64,000 nucleotides of DNA from Aequorivita sp. UBA3180 (GTDB lineage: Bacteria; Bacteroidota; Bacteroidia; Flavobacteriales; Flavobacteriaceae), in the NCBI GenBank assembly GCA_002364215.1, contig DEXQ01000007.1, positions 1-64,000 on the forward strand, read 5' to 3'. Position 1 is the stretch's first letter. Each line of letters opens with the position of its first letter. The notes below the pieces were generated by a model that saw nothing but the letters and a program-made list of their open reading frames with translations, searched no databases and was not told the DNA's origin. The position numbers were made by a program, and so were the translations under genes. Positions 34,158 through 43,798 of this stretch are shown in pieces.

Positions 34158-34204
34158 CAAAATTACGAAAATTTATGTAGATTGTCTTTAATATATTAAT
34201 TTTG
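34158..34204. promoter_or_regulatory. Divergent promoters of the glgA-like operon and panC
   Basis: Two -7 boxes of identical sequence TAATTTTG face opposite ways: minus strand at 34158-34165 (leader of about 60 bases to the glgA-like gene) and plus strand at 34197-34204 (leader of about 17 bases to panC). The -33 elements are weak in both. Confidence 0.5.
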
Positions 34205-34224
34205 CCCGCTCTTAACCCAATTTT

Positions 34225-35070
34225 ATGGTAATACATACCCAGAAAGAAACCTTGGTGCAGGCTTTGTCTTCCGGGGCAAAAAATGACAAAATAGGTTTTG
34301 TGCCAACAATGGGTGCATTGCATGAAGGGCATATATCTTTGGTAAAGAATGCTTTAGAAAATAATGATGCGGTGGTGGTGAGCATTTTTGTAAACCCCAC
34401 ACAATTTAATAATAGTGCAGATCTTGAAAAATATCCGCGCACTCCCGAAGATGATATTTTACTATTAAAAAATCTAAAAGGAAATGTGATTGTGTACTTG
34501 CCAGAGGTTTCAGATCTATATGATGCTTCGGTTTCCGCAAAAAAGTACAATTTTGGAAACCTCGAAAATGAAATGGAGGGCAAGCACCGAAAAGGACATT
34601 TTGACGGAGTGGGAACTATTGTAAGCAAGCTTTTAAAAATTGTGAAACCAAACACAGCCTATTTTGGCGAAAAGGATTTTCAACAATTACAGATTGTTAA
34701 AAAGTTGGTTGCCATCGAAAAGCTACCCGTAAAAATTGTGGGATGCCCAATTTTGAGAGAGAAAAACGGACTTGCAATGAGTTCACGAAATAAACGACTA
34801 AGCGAAACACAATTTAAAGAAGCTACAATTATTTATAAAACCCTAAAAGAGGTGAACGAGAAATTCAGTTCTAAATCCATTGCTGAATTGAATGCTTTGG
34901 TTGCGGAACGGTTTTTGCAAAACCCCAACTTGAATTTGGAATATTTTGAAATAGCCAACGAAAAAACACTCAAAACCGCAAAGCGAAAAAACAAAGCTTC
35001 AAAATACAGAGCTTTTATAGCAGCTTTTGCGGGCGATGTTCGGCTAATAGATAATATGCCTTTAAATTAA
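34225..35070 (+). CDS. panC: Pantoate-beta-alanine ligase
   Basis: A 281-residue enzyme that joins pantoate and beta-alanine with ATP in pantothenate synthesis. Motifs: VPTMGALHEGHISLVK with the HxGH, VSIFVNPTQFN, GKHRKGHFDGVGTIVSKL, the Lys/Asp of YFGEKDFQQLQ, and KMSKS-like SSRNKRLS. The length is usual. It lies 12 bases before panD, which makes the beta-alanine. Confidence 0.98.
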   Translation: MVIHTQKETLVQALSSGAKNDKIGFVPTMGALHEGHISLVKNALENNDAVVVSIFVNPTQFNNSADLEKYPRTPEDDILLLKNLKGNVIVYLPEVSDLYDASVSAKKYNFGNLENEMEGKHRKGHFDGVGTIVSKLLKIVKPNTAYFGEKDFQQLQIVKKLVAIEKLPVKIVGCPILREKNGLAMSSRNKRLSETQFKEATIIYKTLKEVNEKFSSKSIAELNALVAERFLQNPNLNLEYFEIANEKTLKTAKRKNKASKYRAFIAAFAGDVRLIDNMPLN

Positions 35071-35082
35071 TACCTTTGCACC

Positions 35083-35433
35083 ATGCAAATACACGTAGTA
35101 AAATCTAAAATCCATAGAGTAAAAGTTACTGGTGCCGATCTAAACTATATCGGTAGCATCACTATTGACGAAGATTTAATGGATGCAGCCAACATTATTG
35201 AAGGCGAAAAAGTCCAGATAGTAAACAATAATAACGGCGAACGCCTCGAAACATACGCCATTCCCGGTCCTCGAAACAGTGGCGAAATTACTTTAAACGG
35301 TGCCGCCGCAAGACGCGTGGCGCCCGGTGATGTGCTTATTCTTATTACCTATGCCTTAATGGAAGTGGAAGAGGCAAAGGTCTTCAAACCGGCTTTGGTC
35401 TTCCCAGACGAGGAAACAAATCTACTCCGATAA
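35083..35433 (+). CDS. panD: Aspartate 1-decarboxylase
   Basis: A 116-residue proenzyme that self-cleaves to a pyruvoyl enzyme making beta-alanine from aspartate. The cleavage site is the Gly-Ser of NYIGSITIDEDLM, and the Tyr/Arg region ETYAIPGPRNSGEITLNGAAAR is present. Second gene of the panCD operon; it ends one base before the start of the next gene. Confidence 0.98.
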   Translation: MQIHVVKSKIHRVKVTGADLNYIGSITIDEDLMDAANIIEGEKVQIVNNNNGERLETYAIPGPRNSGEITLNGAAARRVAPGDVLILITYALMEVEEAKVFKPALVFPDEETNLLR

Positions 35434-35434
35434 A

Positions 35435-36406
35435 TTGAGCCGCTCCTTCTCAAAATTTTTGCAGATTGCGATTCCGCTGGGATTGGGTTTTTTTTTGATT
35501 TGGTATATCTACCAATCGTTTACAGCACAACAACTTGCCGAAACTAAAAAATATTTTGCCAATGCAAACTATGGTTTCGTCTTGCTTTCTGTTGTATTTA
35601 GTGTTTTAAGCCATCTATCACGATCCTATCGATGGAATTTTATGTTGGAGCCATTGGGTTATAAAACCAAATTGGCCAATAACTTTATGGCAGTTTCCGT
35701 GGCTTATTTGATGAATATTTTTATTCCGAAAAGCGGCGAAGTTTCCCGAGGGATCATTTTGGATAAATATGAAGGAGTGCCTTTTCAAAAAGGATTTGGA
35801 ACTATTATTTCCGAAAGGGTTGTTGATCTTTTATTCCTTCTTTTTTTCACTGCTTTGGCACTTGTTATAAAGTTTGATGTATTGTATGATTACGTGATTG
35901 AAAGTATTCCGCCTTCACTTTTATATATAATTATCTTCGGAATTGTTTTAATGGGCGTGAGCATTCCCCTGTACATTAAATTTTCAAAATCGAATATCAA
36001 TAAAAAAATAAAAAGCTTCGTTATTGGATTGAAAGAAGGAGTTTTCAGTATTTTGAAAATGAAGAAAAAGGGGGCTTTTCTTTTTCATACTTTCATCATT
36101 TGGGGCCTTTACTTACTTTCTTTCTACACTGCGCTGCACGCATTGCCGGGTACTACAAATATTCCTTTTGGAACAATTATAATCACCTTTGTTGTCGGGA
36201 GCTTCACTTTTGCTTTTACCAATAGTGGCTTTGGAACCTATCCTGCTGCAGTTGCGGGAATTTTGACTGTTTTTGGAGTAGCCAAAACCGTTGGCGTTGC
36301 TTTTGGATGGATTGTTTGGATTTCAAATATTTCTTCCATTGTATTCTTTGGAGTGCTCTCATTGGTGATACTTCCTATTTACAATCGAAAACGGCTAAAA
36401 TTGTAA
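35435..36406 (+). CDS. Lysylphosphatidylglycerol synthase-type (UPF0104) membrane protein
   Basis: A 323-residue integral membrane protein with about eight hydrophobic helices and the family signatures SHLSRSYRWNFMLEPLGYK, NIFIPKSGEVSRG, and ISERVVDLLFLL. It corresponds to the flippase-like transmembrane part of MprF, without the lysyl-transferase domain; the substrate in Bacteroidota is unknown. The start is TTG directly after the panD stop (one base between), as no ATG precedes the first helix, so the three genes are likely one operon. Confidence 0.88.
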   Translation: MSRSFSKFLQIAIPLGLGFFLIWYIYQSFTAQQLAETKKYFANANYGFVLLSVVFSVLSHLSRSYRWNFMLEPLGYKTKLANNFMAVSVAYLMNIFIPKSGEVSRGIILDKYEGVPFQKGFGTIISERVVDLLFLLFFTALALVIKFDVLYDYVIESIPPSLLYIIIFGIVLMGVSIPLYIKFSKSNINKKIKSFVIGLKEGVFSILKMKKKGAFLFHTFIIWGLYLLSFYTALHALPGTTNIPFGTIIITFVVGSFTFAFTNSGFGTYPAAVAGILTVFGVAKTVGVAFGWIVWISNISSIVFFGVLSLVILPIYNRKRLKL

Positions 36407-36485
36407 TTTTTTCGAAATAATTTTTCGGTGAAAAAACCACAAATTGAAAATTTGTTATCTTTCCGCAGCCTAAAAATTCTAACCA

Positions 36486-37634
36486 ATGAAAAAAATCCTA
36501 CTATTCGCAGTTTGTGTGTTGCTTAATTATGCTTCATTTTCCCAAATAATTTACGAAGAATTCAATTCTGACAAACTTGGCGAGTCTCGAAGATTAAAAA
36601 TTCAACTTCCCAGAAATTACGATACCAATATTGATAAAAAATACCCCATAGTTTTGGTGCTGGATGCCGATTATCTTTTTGAGCCAGTAGCTGGAAACGT
36701 TGATTATTTCAGTTATTGGGAAGATATGCCAGAGTCTATAGTAGTTGGCGTTATGCAAGGTGATTTACGTTATGAAGATTGCTCTTATGACGACAATACT
36801 TTTATGCCTGGCGAAAAGGGTGCCCAATTTTTTGAATTTATTGGGATGGAACTTATTCCATATATTGATAAAAAGTACCGAACCGCAAAGTTCATCATTG
36901 GTGTAGGGCACGATTTTACGGCCAATTTTTTAAATTATTATCTCTTTAAAGATCCACCGTTGCTGAATGGTTATATAAATCTAAGTCCAGATATGGCGCC
37001 TATGATGGAAGAACGCCTTGTGGAACGCATTCCACAAATTCCCGGAAAAATATTCTATTATTTGGCTACGGGAACCGACGATATTAAAGGCTTGATGGAA
37101 TCTACCCAAGACCTTCACAACCAATTAAACGGTTTGAAAAGCAAATCCTTCAATTATTATTATGATAATTTTGATGGTGCTACCCACTATTCTTTGGGTG
37201 GGCGTGGTATTCCGAATGCTTTGGAAAAAATATTTTCGGTTTATAGACCAATTAGCAAAAAGGAATACACTGAAGTTTTATTGAAATTGGATACGCCAAT
37301 TAGCCAATATCTGCTTGATAAATATAAGGTAATAGAGGATCTTTTTGGTATTACGAATAACATTCGCGTTAATGACTTTATTGCTACGGCCACTGCTGCA
37401 GAAAAAAGAAACCAATGGGAATCTTTGCGAGAAATTGCAACCTTGGCAAAAAGACAATATCCAGATACGGTATTGGGAGATTATTATCTGGGACGTTATT
37501 ATGAAGAAACCGGAGAGCCCAAAAAAGCCATGAAAATCTTTCAGGGAGCCTATGACAAAGAAGAGGTGGATTTTATAACCATTGATAAATTGCTGGATAG
37601 GGCAGACAAGATAAAAAATGATTTTGGGTATTAA
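36486..37634 (+). CDS. Alpha/beta-hydrolase-fold exported protein with TPR tail
   Basis: A 382-residue protein with a signal peptide (MKKILLFAVCVLLNYASFSQ), an esterase-type alpha/beta hydrolase domain (about 25-255; ESRRLKIQLPRNYD, KKYPIVLVLDADYLF) and a C-terminal TPR-like tail (about 290-380). At the nucleophile elbow, the usual G-H-S-x-G reads G-H-D-F-T (Gly141-Thr145), so Asp143 takes the Ser place; the His of DGATHYS is kept. The protein may use Asp as nucleophile, as epoxide hydrolases do, or be inactive. It stands after the panCD operon and ends 2 bases from the convergent response regulator. Confidence 0.8.
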   Translation: MKKILLFAVCVLLNYASFSQIIYEEFNSDKLGESRRLKIQLPRNYDTNIDKKYPIVLVLDADYLFEPVAGNVDYFSYWEDMPESIVVGVMQGDLRYEDCSYDDNTFMPGEKGAQFFEFIGMELIPYIDKKYRTAKFIIGVGHDFTANFLNYYLFKDPPLLNGYINLSPDMAPMMEERLVERIPQIPGKIFYYLATGTDDIKGLMESTQDLHNQLNGLKSKSFNYYYDNFDGATHYSLGGRGIPNALEKIFSVYRPISKKEYTEVLLKLDTPISQYLLDKYKVIEDLFGITNNIRVNDFIATATAAEKRNQWESLREIATLAKRQYPDTVLGDYYLGRYYEETGEPKKAMKIFQGAYDKEEVDFITIDKLLDRADKIKNDFGY

Positions 37635-37636
37635 CC

Positions 37637-38290
37637 CTAAAGCTCTTTAATAACATTTTTGTGCAAATATGCCCAATTGGTCAAGGCATTGGTAGTGGTA
37701 TTTTCAATTTCCAGTTTCATGATTATATTGCTTCGATGCTTCTCTACCGTGCGAATTGAAATAAAAAGTTGTTCTGCAATTTCGCTGCTGCTCATTTGTT
37801 CCGCTACTAACTTTAAAATCGTTTTTTCAGAAGAGGTTAAATGCTTTATTTTTTTTAAATCTTCTGAAACGGTTGCTAATGAAGAGGCGGCAAACGAGCG
37901 GCTAAAGCATACATCATTATTTAATACACATTGAATACAATCTTCAATTTCAGAAAATGAGTCTTCCTTCAGAAGATAACCATTTATTTGAAGTGCTTTG
38001 GCCTGGGATAGGTAGTCATTCTCTTTATGAAAGGATAAGATTATAAACTTAGTGTCAACCTTCTTTTGTTTGGCCATTTTTATAACTTCAAAACCCGTTA
38101 AAAGTGGCATATCAATGTCAAGAAGAGCTATGGTTGGATTATGTGTTAAAATAAGTTCCAGCGCCTGCATGCCATTGGCTGCTTGGCCCAAAACATTATA
38201 GTTATTTGCCTGTAGCTCATCATGCAGTCCTTTTAAAATCATAGGATGGTCATCTGCAATAACAACGGAAATTTTACTCTTTTCAAGCAT
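37637..38290 (-). CDS. LuxR-family (NarL-type) response regulator
   Basis: A 217-residue regulator: a receiver domain (1-120) with acidic pocket ADDHP, phospho-acceptor Asp58 (LLDIDMP), Ser/Thr and Lys in ILSFHKE and LLKED, then a LuxR HTH (about 150-210; LTSSEKTILKLVAEQMSSSE, ISIRTVEKHRSNI). It begins at the base after the stop codon of the upstream kinase gene, so it is the partner of that kinase. Targets are unknown. Confidence 0.94.
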   Translation of the reverse strand: MLEKSKISVVIADDHPMILKGLHDELQANNYNVLGQAANGMQALELILTHNPTIALLDIDMPLLTGFEVIKMAKQKKVDTKFIILSFHKENDYLSQAKALQINGYLLKEDSFSEIEDCIQCVLNNDVCFSRSFAASSLATVSEDLKKIKHLTSSEKTILKLVAEQMSSSEIAEQLFISIRTVEKHRSNIIMKLEIENTTTNALTNWAYLHKNVIKEL

Positions 38291-41158
38291 TTATATCGGG
38301 ATAATTAGCGTTATGGTTGTTCCTTTATTGATTTGACTTTTTATATCAATTTTTGAGTGTAAAATTTTTGCGCGTTCCATTAAAGTTTTCATCCCGAGGC
38401 TAGTACTGGTCTTTACTTTTTCCGAAATTTCAAAGCCTTTTCCATTGTCTGCAATAGTAGCTTCAATGGTATGACCCTTTTTTTCAATTGTAACCGAAGC
38501 GGCTTTGGCTTCAGCATGCTTCACCATATTGTTTAAAGTTTCCTGAATAATCCTATACAAATGTAATGATGCCTCTCTACTTAACAAAGCATCTATATCA
38601 TCAATTTCATGGGTAAAGAAAATATTTGTGTTAGAGTCCACTTCATCAACCATATTTCGAATGGCAGCCGTGGGACCCAAGCGTTCCAGTGTTGAAGGAT
38701 GGAGACCTCTCGAAATTGCACGTAGTTCTTCCAAAGTATTAGCCGCTAAAAACTCCATTTCTTGGTTGCCGTTTGTTTTGGTTTTTTTTGTGAGCAGCAT
38801 CAATTTTTGTCCAACGCTATCGTGAAGCTCGCGCGCCACACGCGTACGTTCTTCTTCTTGCGCTTTTATGAGATTGTGGGTATAGGCTTCGTTTCTTTTT
38901 TGTTCTGCTTTGTTTTTGAGATAATAAAATAAAAAAACACTTAATGATGAAACAGATAATAAAGAAACCCAAAAAAACCAAGTTTTCCAAAAAGGAACAG
39001 TTATCACAAATGCATATTGAAAAGGTTGGTTTTGCCATATACCATCACCATTGTCTGCAGTAAACTCAAAAGTATAGTCACCTGGCGGAAGATAAGAAAA
39101 CACTGCGATAGGGTCTTTTGTAGGTTGGGTCCATTCATTTCCATCCCGAAGTCCTTTCATTCTATATTTATAGTGAACGTTTTCTGGGTTGGTGAAGGTT
39201 ATCGCTTCCATTGAAAAGCTTAAATAGTTTTTTTGGTGGGGAAGAACAATGCCTTTGCCGGTTTTGTAAAGACTATCCTCTAAAGGTTCTGAGAACAGAA
39301 GAATTTCCGAAAGATCCAGTTTTGGAGGTTGCTTATTTGGAAGATATGCTTCTTCATTAAAGGCAAGCATTCCGCTGAGGGAAGTGGTTAAAAGAGTTTT
39401 GTCTTCTGTAATTAAAAGCGAATTGAAATCTATGTCATTTTCTAAAAAATGGGACACAGTGGCATATTTTTTTGATACAATGCTATCTTTTTGTAACAAA
39501 AGTTCCAAATCAACTTTCAGCAACATATCTCTGCCAGCCAACCATAAATTTTTTCCATCAACCTTCAATGCCCGAAATTGTTTTAAGGAGGCAAATCGAT
39601 TCATCTCAAAAGTCTGAATTTTAAAATGCTCGTTCTGAAGTGTTATGTGGTATAATTTTTTTTCGTTTCCAGCCAGTACTTCATTTGCATTAATGGCATC
39701 CAAGCTTCTAAAGTCATTGTGCAAATTGGGATGAAGTCCAGGAATGGTATCTGTTTTTCTATCATTCATTTGAAACAGACCTCCGATTTTGCAAAGTATA
39801 TATCGATCTGCGATAGGCGCAATGGTTATAGCTCTTCGAGATTTTATAAAATAGGTTGAATCTAATGTCAAAACTTTAATTTTATCGGTACCAAAAAGAA
39901 AAGTTTTATTCTGCTCTTTGAACAAAAGGTTATAATCGCCCTCATCTATTAATCTAGGCCTGGGGTTGCTCTTTGAATGCTCAAAAACTGCTGTTTCTGT
40001 AGTATAGAGAAGGTTATCATTTGGTGTAACAAATAGATTCTTTATTGCACCACTTTTAGTGATGGGCCGAATTTTCTTGTGTTCATCTAATGCAAATACG
40101 CCGTCATTTGTGGCCATGAGCAATTCCCCGTCCCATTCCACAATTGCATTTACAGATTTGGACGGCAACCCCTGTGTGTCATCATAAATTTTGAAAGCCG
40201 TATCCCTAAACCGTATAATACCTTCGCCATAACTGGTCATCCAGTAATTGCCTTCAGTATCTTTAATCATTCGATAAATGTATTTGGAAGGAAGACCTTG
40301 TGCTTCATTAATGACCTCTAAATCTCCCGTTTGCTTCTTGAATATTCCAAAGCCATTGCCTTCAAAACTTAAAATGAGCTCGTTTTCATTTTCTTCGAGA
40401 ATTCCATAAACACGGTTTTCGTCAAAATCCTCTTGCTTGAATTTATACTTTGTAAGCTTCCCGTTTGATATTTTATATAACTCGCCATAAGCACCCACCC
40501 AAACATCCTTTTTACCATCCACAAAAACTGAATAGCAAATGTTGTTTATCCCGTCTTTTTCATTGTAAATGTTTTCAATTTTTAGAGGATTAAGTGACAT
40601 TTTAAAAATTCCCCTATTAGATGAAGCTATATATAAAGTATTGTCATCATGCCAATCTGCACTTTGAAGCCCGGAGATTTGGTTTCCCTCAGTTCCTTTT
40701 AGCAAATACTCCAGCTTTCCGTTTTTGTAGGTCACTATGCCTTTTACGAAAATGATATAAATAGTACCGTCGCTACCTTCCAAAATATAGGTGGCACTTC
40801 CCAAAAAGTCAAAATCAACACCTTTGGGGTTTGTAATTTTTCCGTTTTCAATAATGCTTATACCATTATCCAGTGTTCCAGCCCAAATACGACCCTTGCT
40901 ATCCTCAAAAATGCTGAAAACAATATTGGAAGCTAAGCCGTCTTCCGTAGTGTAGTTTTTAAAAGTTTTTCCGTTAAAACAACTTATTCCGCCCGTAGTA
41001 CTTACCCAAATTTTGTTACGGCTATCTTGTAGGATAGCATAGGTTTCGTTGTTAACCAATCCTTCTTCCGTTTTATATTTTTTAAATTGGTATAGTTGTG
41101 CGGTGGAAACCAACGAACAAAAACACAATAAAAAAAATGTGAGGAATAAGCGTTTCAT
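38291..41158 (-). CDS. Propeller-sensing histidine kinase (HisKA_3 type)
   Basis: A 955-residue sensor kinase. After a signal peptide (MKRLFLTFFLLCFCSLVSTA) come two-component-regulator propeller repeats (about 20-600; YAILQDSRNKIWVSTTGGIS, SIFEDSKGRIWAGTLDNGIS), a Y_Y_Y domain (about 630-710), one transmembrane helix (about 715-740), and a HisKA_3 domain with His779 in ARELHDSVGQKLMLL, then HATPase with ADNGKGF and SLGMKTLMERA. Such periplasmic propellers sense polysaccharide fragments in Bacteroides, but this one lacks a nearby utilisation locus. Its LuxR partner follows without a gap. Confidence 0.93.
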   Translation of the reverse strand: MKRLFLTFFLLCFCSLVSTAQLYQFKKYKTEEGLVNNETYAILQDSRNKIWVSTTGGISCFNGKTFKNYTTEDGLASNIVFSIFEDSKGRIWAGTLDNGISIIENGKITNPKGVDFDFLGSATYILEGSDGTIYIIFVKGIVTYKNGKLEYLLKGTEGNQISGLQSADWHDDNTLYIASSNRGIFKMSLNPLKIENIYNEKDGINNICYSVFVDGKKDVWVGAYGELYKISNGKLTKYKFKQEDFDENRVYGILEENENELILSFEGNGFGIFKKQTGDLEVINEAQGLPSKYIYRMIKDTEGNYWMTSYGEGIIRFRDTAFKIYDDTQGLPSKSVNAIVEWDGELLMATNDGVFALDEHKKIRPITKSGAIKNLFVTPNDNLLYTTETAVFEHSKSNPRPRLIDEGDYNLLFKEQNKTFLFGTDKIKVLTLDSTYFIKSRRAITIAPIADRYILCKIGGLFQMNDRKTDTIPGLHPNLHNDFRSLDAINANEVLAGNEKKLYHITLQNEHFKIQTFEMNRFASLKQFRALKVDGKNLWLAGRDMLLKVDLELLLQKDSIVSKKYATVSHFLENDIDFNSLLITEDKTLLTTSLSGMLAFNEEAYLPNKQPPKLDLSEILLFSEPLEDSLYKTGKGIVLPHQKNYLSFSMEAITFTNPENVHYKYRMKGLRDGNEWTQPTKDPIAVFSYLPPGDYTFEFTADNGDGIWQNQPFQYAFVITVPFWKTWFFWVSLLSVSSLSVFLFYYLKNKAEQKRNEAYTHNLIKAQEEERTRVARELHDSVGQKLMLLTKKTKTNGNQEMEFLAANTLEELRAISRGLHPSTLERLGPTAAIRNMVDEVDSNTNIFFTHEIDDIDALLSREASLHLYRIIQETLNNMVKHAEAKAASVTIEKKGHTIEATIADNGKGFEISEKVKTSTSLGMKTLMERAKILHSKIDIKSQINKGTTITLIIPI

Positions 41159-41205
41159 TTAGCGAAGGTTTGTAGCGTAAATATATTTATTTTAGCGGAA
41201 CTATT

Positions 41206-42567
41206 ATGGCCAAAACAAAATCAACCTTTTTCTGTCAGAATTGTGGTGCCCAATTTGCCAAATGGCAAGGGCAATGCAATTCTTGTAGAGAATGGAATAC
41301 TATTGCCGAGGAAGTAATCCAAAAAGCCGAAAAGGTAAGTTGGAAATCTTCCGAAACCAATTCAAAGAGAATTGCCAAGCCGCAACGTATTTCAGAAATA
41401 TCTACCCAGGCCGAAGCCCGGTTAAATACTAAAAACAACGAATTAAACCGCGTCCTCGGCGGCGGATTGGTACCGGGCTCCCTAACACTTTTGGGCGGCG
41501 AACCGGGTATCGGTAAAAGTACGCTGATGCTACAGATTGCGCTCCAACTTCCGTACAAAACGCTTTATGTTTCGGGGGAAGAAAGTGCCCAACAAATAAA
41601 AATGCGCGCAGAACGTATTCAACCTATTTCTGAAAATTGCTACATTTTGACAGAAACAAAAACGCAAAATATATTTCGAAATATTGAAGAAATTGAACCA
41701 GATATTGTGGTAATCGATTCCATTCAAACCTTGCACACCGACCATATTGAAAGTACTGCAGGAAGTATTTCCCAAATTCGGGAAACTACCGCAGAGCTTA
41801 TAAAATTTGCAAAGGAAACCGCAACGCCCGTCATTCTCATTGGCCATATTACAAAAGACGGCAACATTGCCGGACCAAAAATTTTGGAGCATATGGTAGA
41901 TACGGTGCTCCAGTTTGAAGGCGATCGAAACCATATTTATAGAATTTTGCGCGCCAATAAAAATCGCTTCGGTAGCACCAAAGAATTGGGTATTTACGAA
42001 ATGCAGGGCAGTGGCTTGCGCGAAGTATCAAACCCTTCGGAAATTTTGATTTCAAAAAATGATGAAGACTTGAGCGGGACTGCAATTTCCGCAACCTTGG
42101 AAGGCATGCGCCCGTTGATGATAGAAATTCAAGCCTTGGTTAGTAGCGCCGTTTACGGCACTCCACAACGGAGCGCCACTGGCTATAACGCCAAACGCTT
42201 AAATATGATTTTAGCAGTTTTGGAAAAACGCGCAGGTTTTAAACTTGGCGCAAAAGATGTCTTTTTAAACGTAACTGGCGGAATCACCGTTGACGATCCC
42301 GCGATAGATTTAGCGGTGGTAGCTGCGGTACTTTCCTCAAATATTGACATTGCGATTAACAAACGCCTCTGCTTCGCTGCTGAGGTTGGTCTTGCGGGAG
42401 AAGTTCGCCCCGTTACCCGTGTGGAGCAACGTATTTTGGAAGCGGAAAAACTTGGTTTTACTTCAATAGTAATCTCAAAATACTGTAAAATTCCAAAGAA
42501 CAATTTTCACATAAACGTCATCAAAGTGGCAAAGGTGCACGATGTAGTGCATCATCTTTTTGGTTGA
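41206..42567 (+). CDS. radA: DNA repair protein RadA (Sms)
   Basis: A 453-residue helicase-like recombination protein. It has a Cys4 zinc finger (CQNCGAQFAKWQGQCNSC), a RecA-like ATPase with Walker A GGEPGIGKST and Walker B VVIDSIQT, the RadA signature RANKNRFGS, and a C-terminal Lon-like domain (about 285-450, LNVTGGITVDDPAIDLAVVA). It helps branch migration in recombination. The M23 peptidase gene follows 33 bases later. Confidence 0.97.
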   Translation: MAKTKSTFFCQNCGAQFAKWQGQCNSCREWNTIAEEVIQKAEKVSWKSSETNSKRIAKPQRISEISTQAEARLNTKNNELNRVLGGGLVPGSLTLLGGEPGIGKSTLMLQIALQLPYKTLYVSGEESAQQIKMRAERIQPISENCYILTETKTQNIFRNIEEIEPDIVVIDSIQTLHTDHIESTAGSISQIRETTAELIKFAKETATPVILIGHITKDGNIAGPKILEHMVDTVLQFEGDRNHIYRILRANKNRFGSTKELGIYEMQGSGLREVSNPSEILISKNDEDLSGTAISATLEGMRPLMIEIQALVSSAVYGTPQRSATGYNAKRLNMILAVLEKRAGFKLGAKDVFLNVTGGITVDDPAIDLAVVAAVLSSNIDIAINKRLCFAAEVGLAGEVRPVTRVEQRILEAEKLGFTSIVISKYCKIPKNNFHINVIKVAKVHDVVHHLFG

Positions 42568-42600
42568 TTGTGGTATAATTTCTGCTATTTTAGCATCACT

Positions 42601-43734
42601 ATGAATTTGAGATGTTACTTTATTACCCTCTTTTTCGGAATGATGCTTATTGGCTGCAAGCAAGTACGCAAAGCAGCTGATGTAATCGTGCAGCCAACCG
42701 CCCGAGAGGTTTACGAACGTAATTTTTCAAAAAACGATTCACTATTGCTTCAGTGGAAAAACGCTTTTAAAAATGCAAAACACGACAGTATCCAAATCAC
42801 TCTTCCGTATTCGGAAAGCGGCATTTTTTCTGAAGAATATTTCAATGTTTACAGCTACAACATTCAATTGAAAGAAGGCGAGCGCATTGTGGTGGAAGTT
42901 GAAAAACAGCTAGAGTCGGCTTTGGTATTTGTCGACTTATTTCAAGCGAAGACCGATTCCCTCCAGTCTTTTAAACTTTTAAAAAGCTCCGAAAACAAAA
43001 AGGCAACTCTATTGCAGGAAATCGAAATACCCGGGTTTTACAAAATCATAGTCCAACCACAAATGAAATTGCAATTTCCATTTGTGCTGAAAATTTATGC
43101 CGAACCTGTTTACACATTTCCCGTGAGTGGCGCTGGAAATAAAAACATCCAAAGTTTTTGGGCAGATCCGCGCGATGCGGGAAGTCGCTCCCACGAAGGA
43201 GTCGATATTTTTGCAGCCAAAGGCACCCCGGTTGTTGCTGTTACGGATGGAAGAATTGTTTCTGTAGGCGAGCGCGGTTTGGGCGGCAAACAGATTTGGC
43301 TTCGCGATGGTCTTTTTGGGAAAACCATTTATTATGCGCATTTGGACAGTATCGCTGTTTCAGAGGGTAAAAAAGTGAAAATTGGCGATACGCTCGGTTT
43401 TGTAGGCAATACTGGCAATGCAAAAACCACGGAACCACATCTTCACTTCGGAATTTATAAATCGCGCGGCGCTGTTAATCCGCTTTCGTTTATTAAAAAA
43501 ACCGAGATACAACCCAGTGAAAAACCTTCGACAATTATTAAGGCAGTCACTTTAAAAAACCGCGCTGACGTTCACAAAGGTCCTGCTTCTGTTTTTGAGC
43601 AATTTGGAAGTCTGAAAAAAAACGATACCCTAATCGTTTTGGGTAAAAACCAAAAATGGTATCATATTCAAACTCCAGATAGTTTAAAAGGCTACGTAAA
43701 CGAAACCGAAATAAAGCCACTTCCTCCAAATTAA
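42601..43734 (+). CDS. M23 metallopeptidase lipoprotein with SH3 domain
   Basis: A 377-residue envelope protein. The signal ends in lipobox MLIGC. An N-terminal pre-domain (about 25-175) is followed by an M23 (LytM) domain with zinc ligands His and Asp in SHEGVDIF and His-x-His in EPHLHFGIYK, so it is predicted to be an active Gly/peptide-bond-cleaving peptidoglycan endopeptidase. The C-terminal 60 residues are an SH3b-like domain (RADVHKGPASVFEQFGSLKK). An ATG at 42601 is chosen over a TTG just after radA. Confidence 0.9.
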   Translation: MNLRCYFITLFFGMMLIGCKQVRKAADVIVQPTAREVYERNFSKNDSLLLQWKNAFKNAKHDSIQITLPYSESGIFSEEYFNVYSYNIQLKEGERIVVEVEKQLESALVFVDLFQAKTDSLQSFKLLKSSENKKATLLQEIEIPGFYKIIVQPQMKLQFPFVLKIYAEPVYTFPVSGAGNKNIQSFWADPRDAGSRSHEGVDIFAAKGTPVVAVTDGRIVSVGERGLGGKQIWLRDGLFGKTIYYAHLDSIAVSEGKKVKIGDTLGFVGNTGNAKTTEPHLHFGIYKSRGAVNPLSFIKKTEIQPSEKPSTIIKAVTLKNRADVHKGPASVFEQFGSLKKNDTLIVLGKNQKWYHIQTPDSLKGYVNETEIKPLPPN

Positions 43735-43798
43735 CTTTTTTTTAGCCTTAAGAAATGTGCTTAATGGTATCTTTAGAAGTCAATTCTAAAAAACTATT

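Noticed and set aside
42568..42600. TTG start of the M23 peptidase directly after radA
   Set aside because: It adds 11 residues before a complete lipoprotein signal that begins at the ATG 42601.
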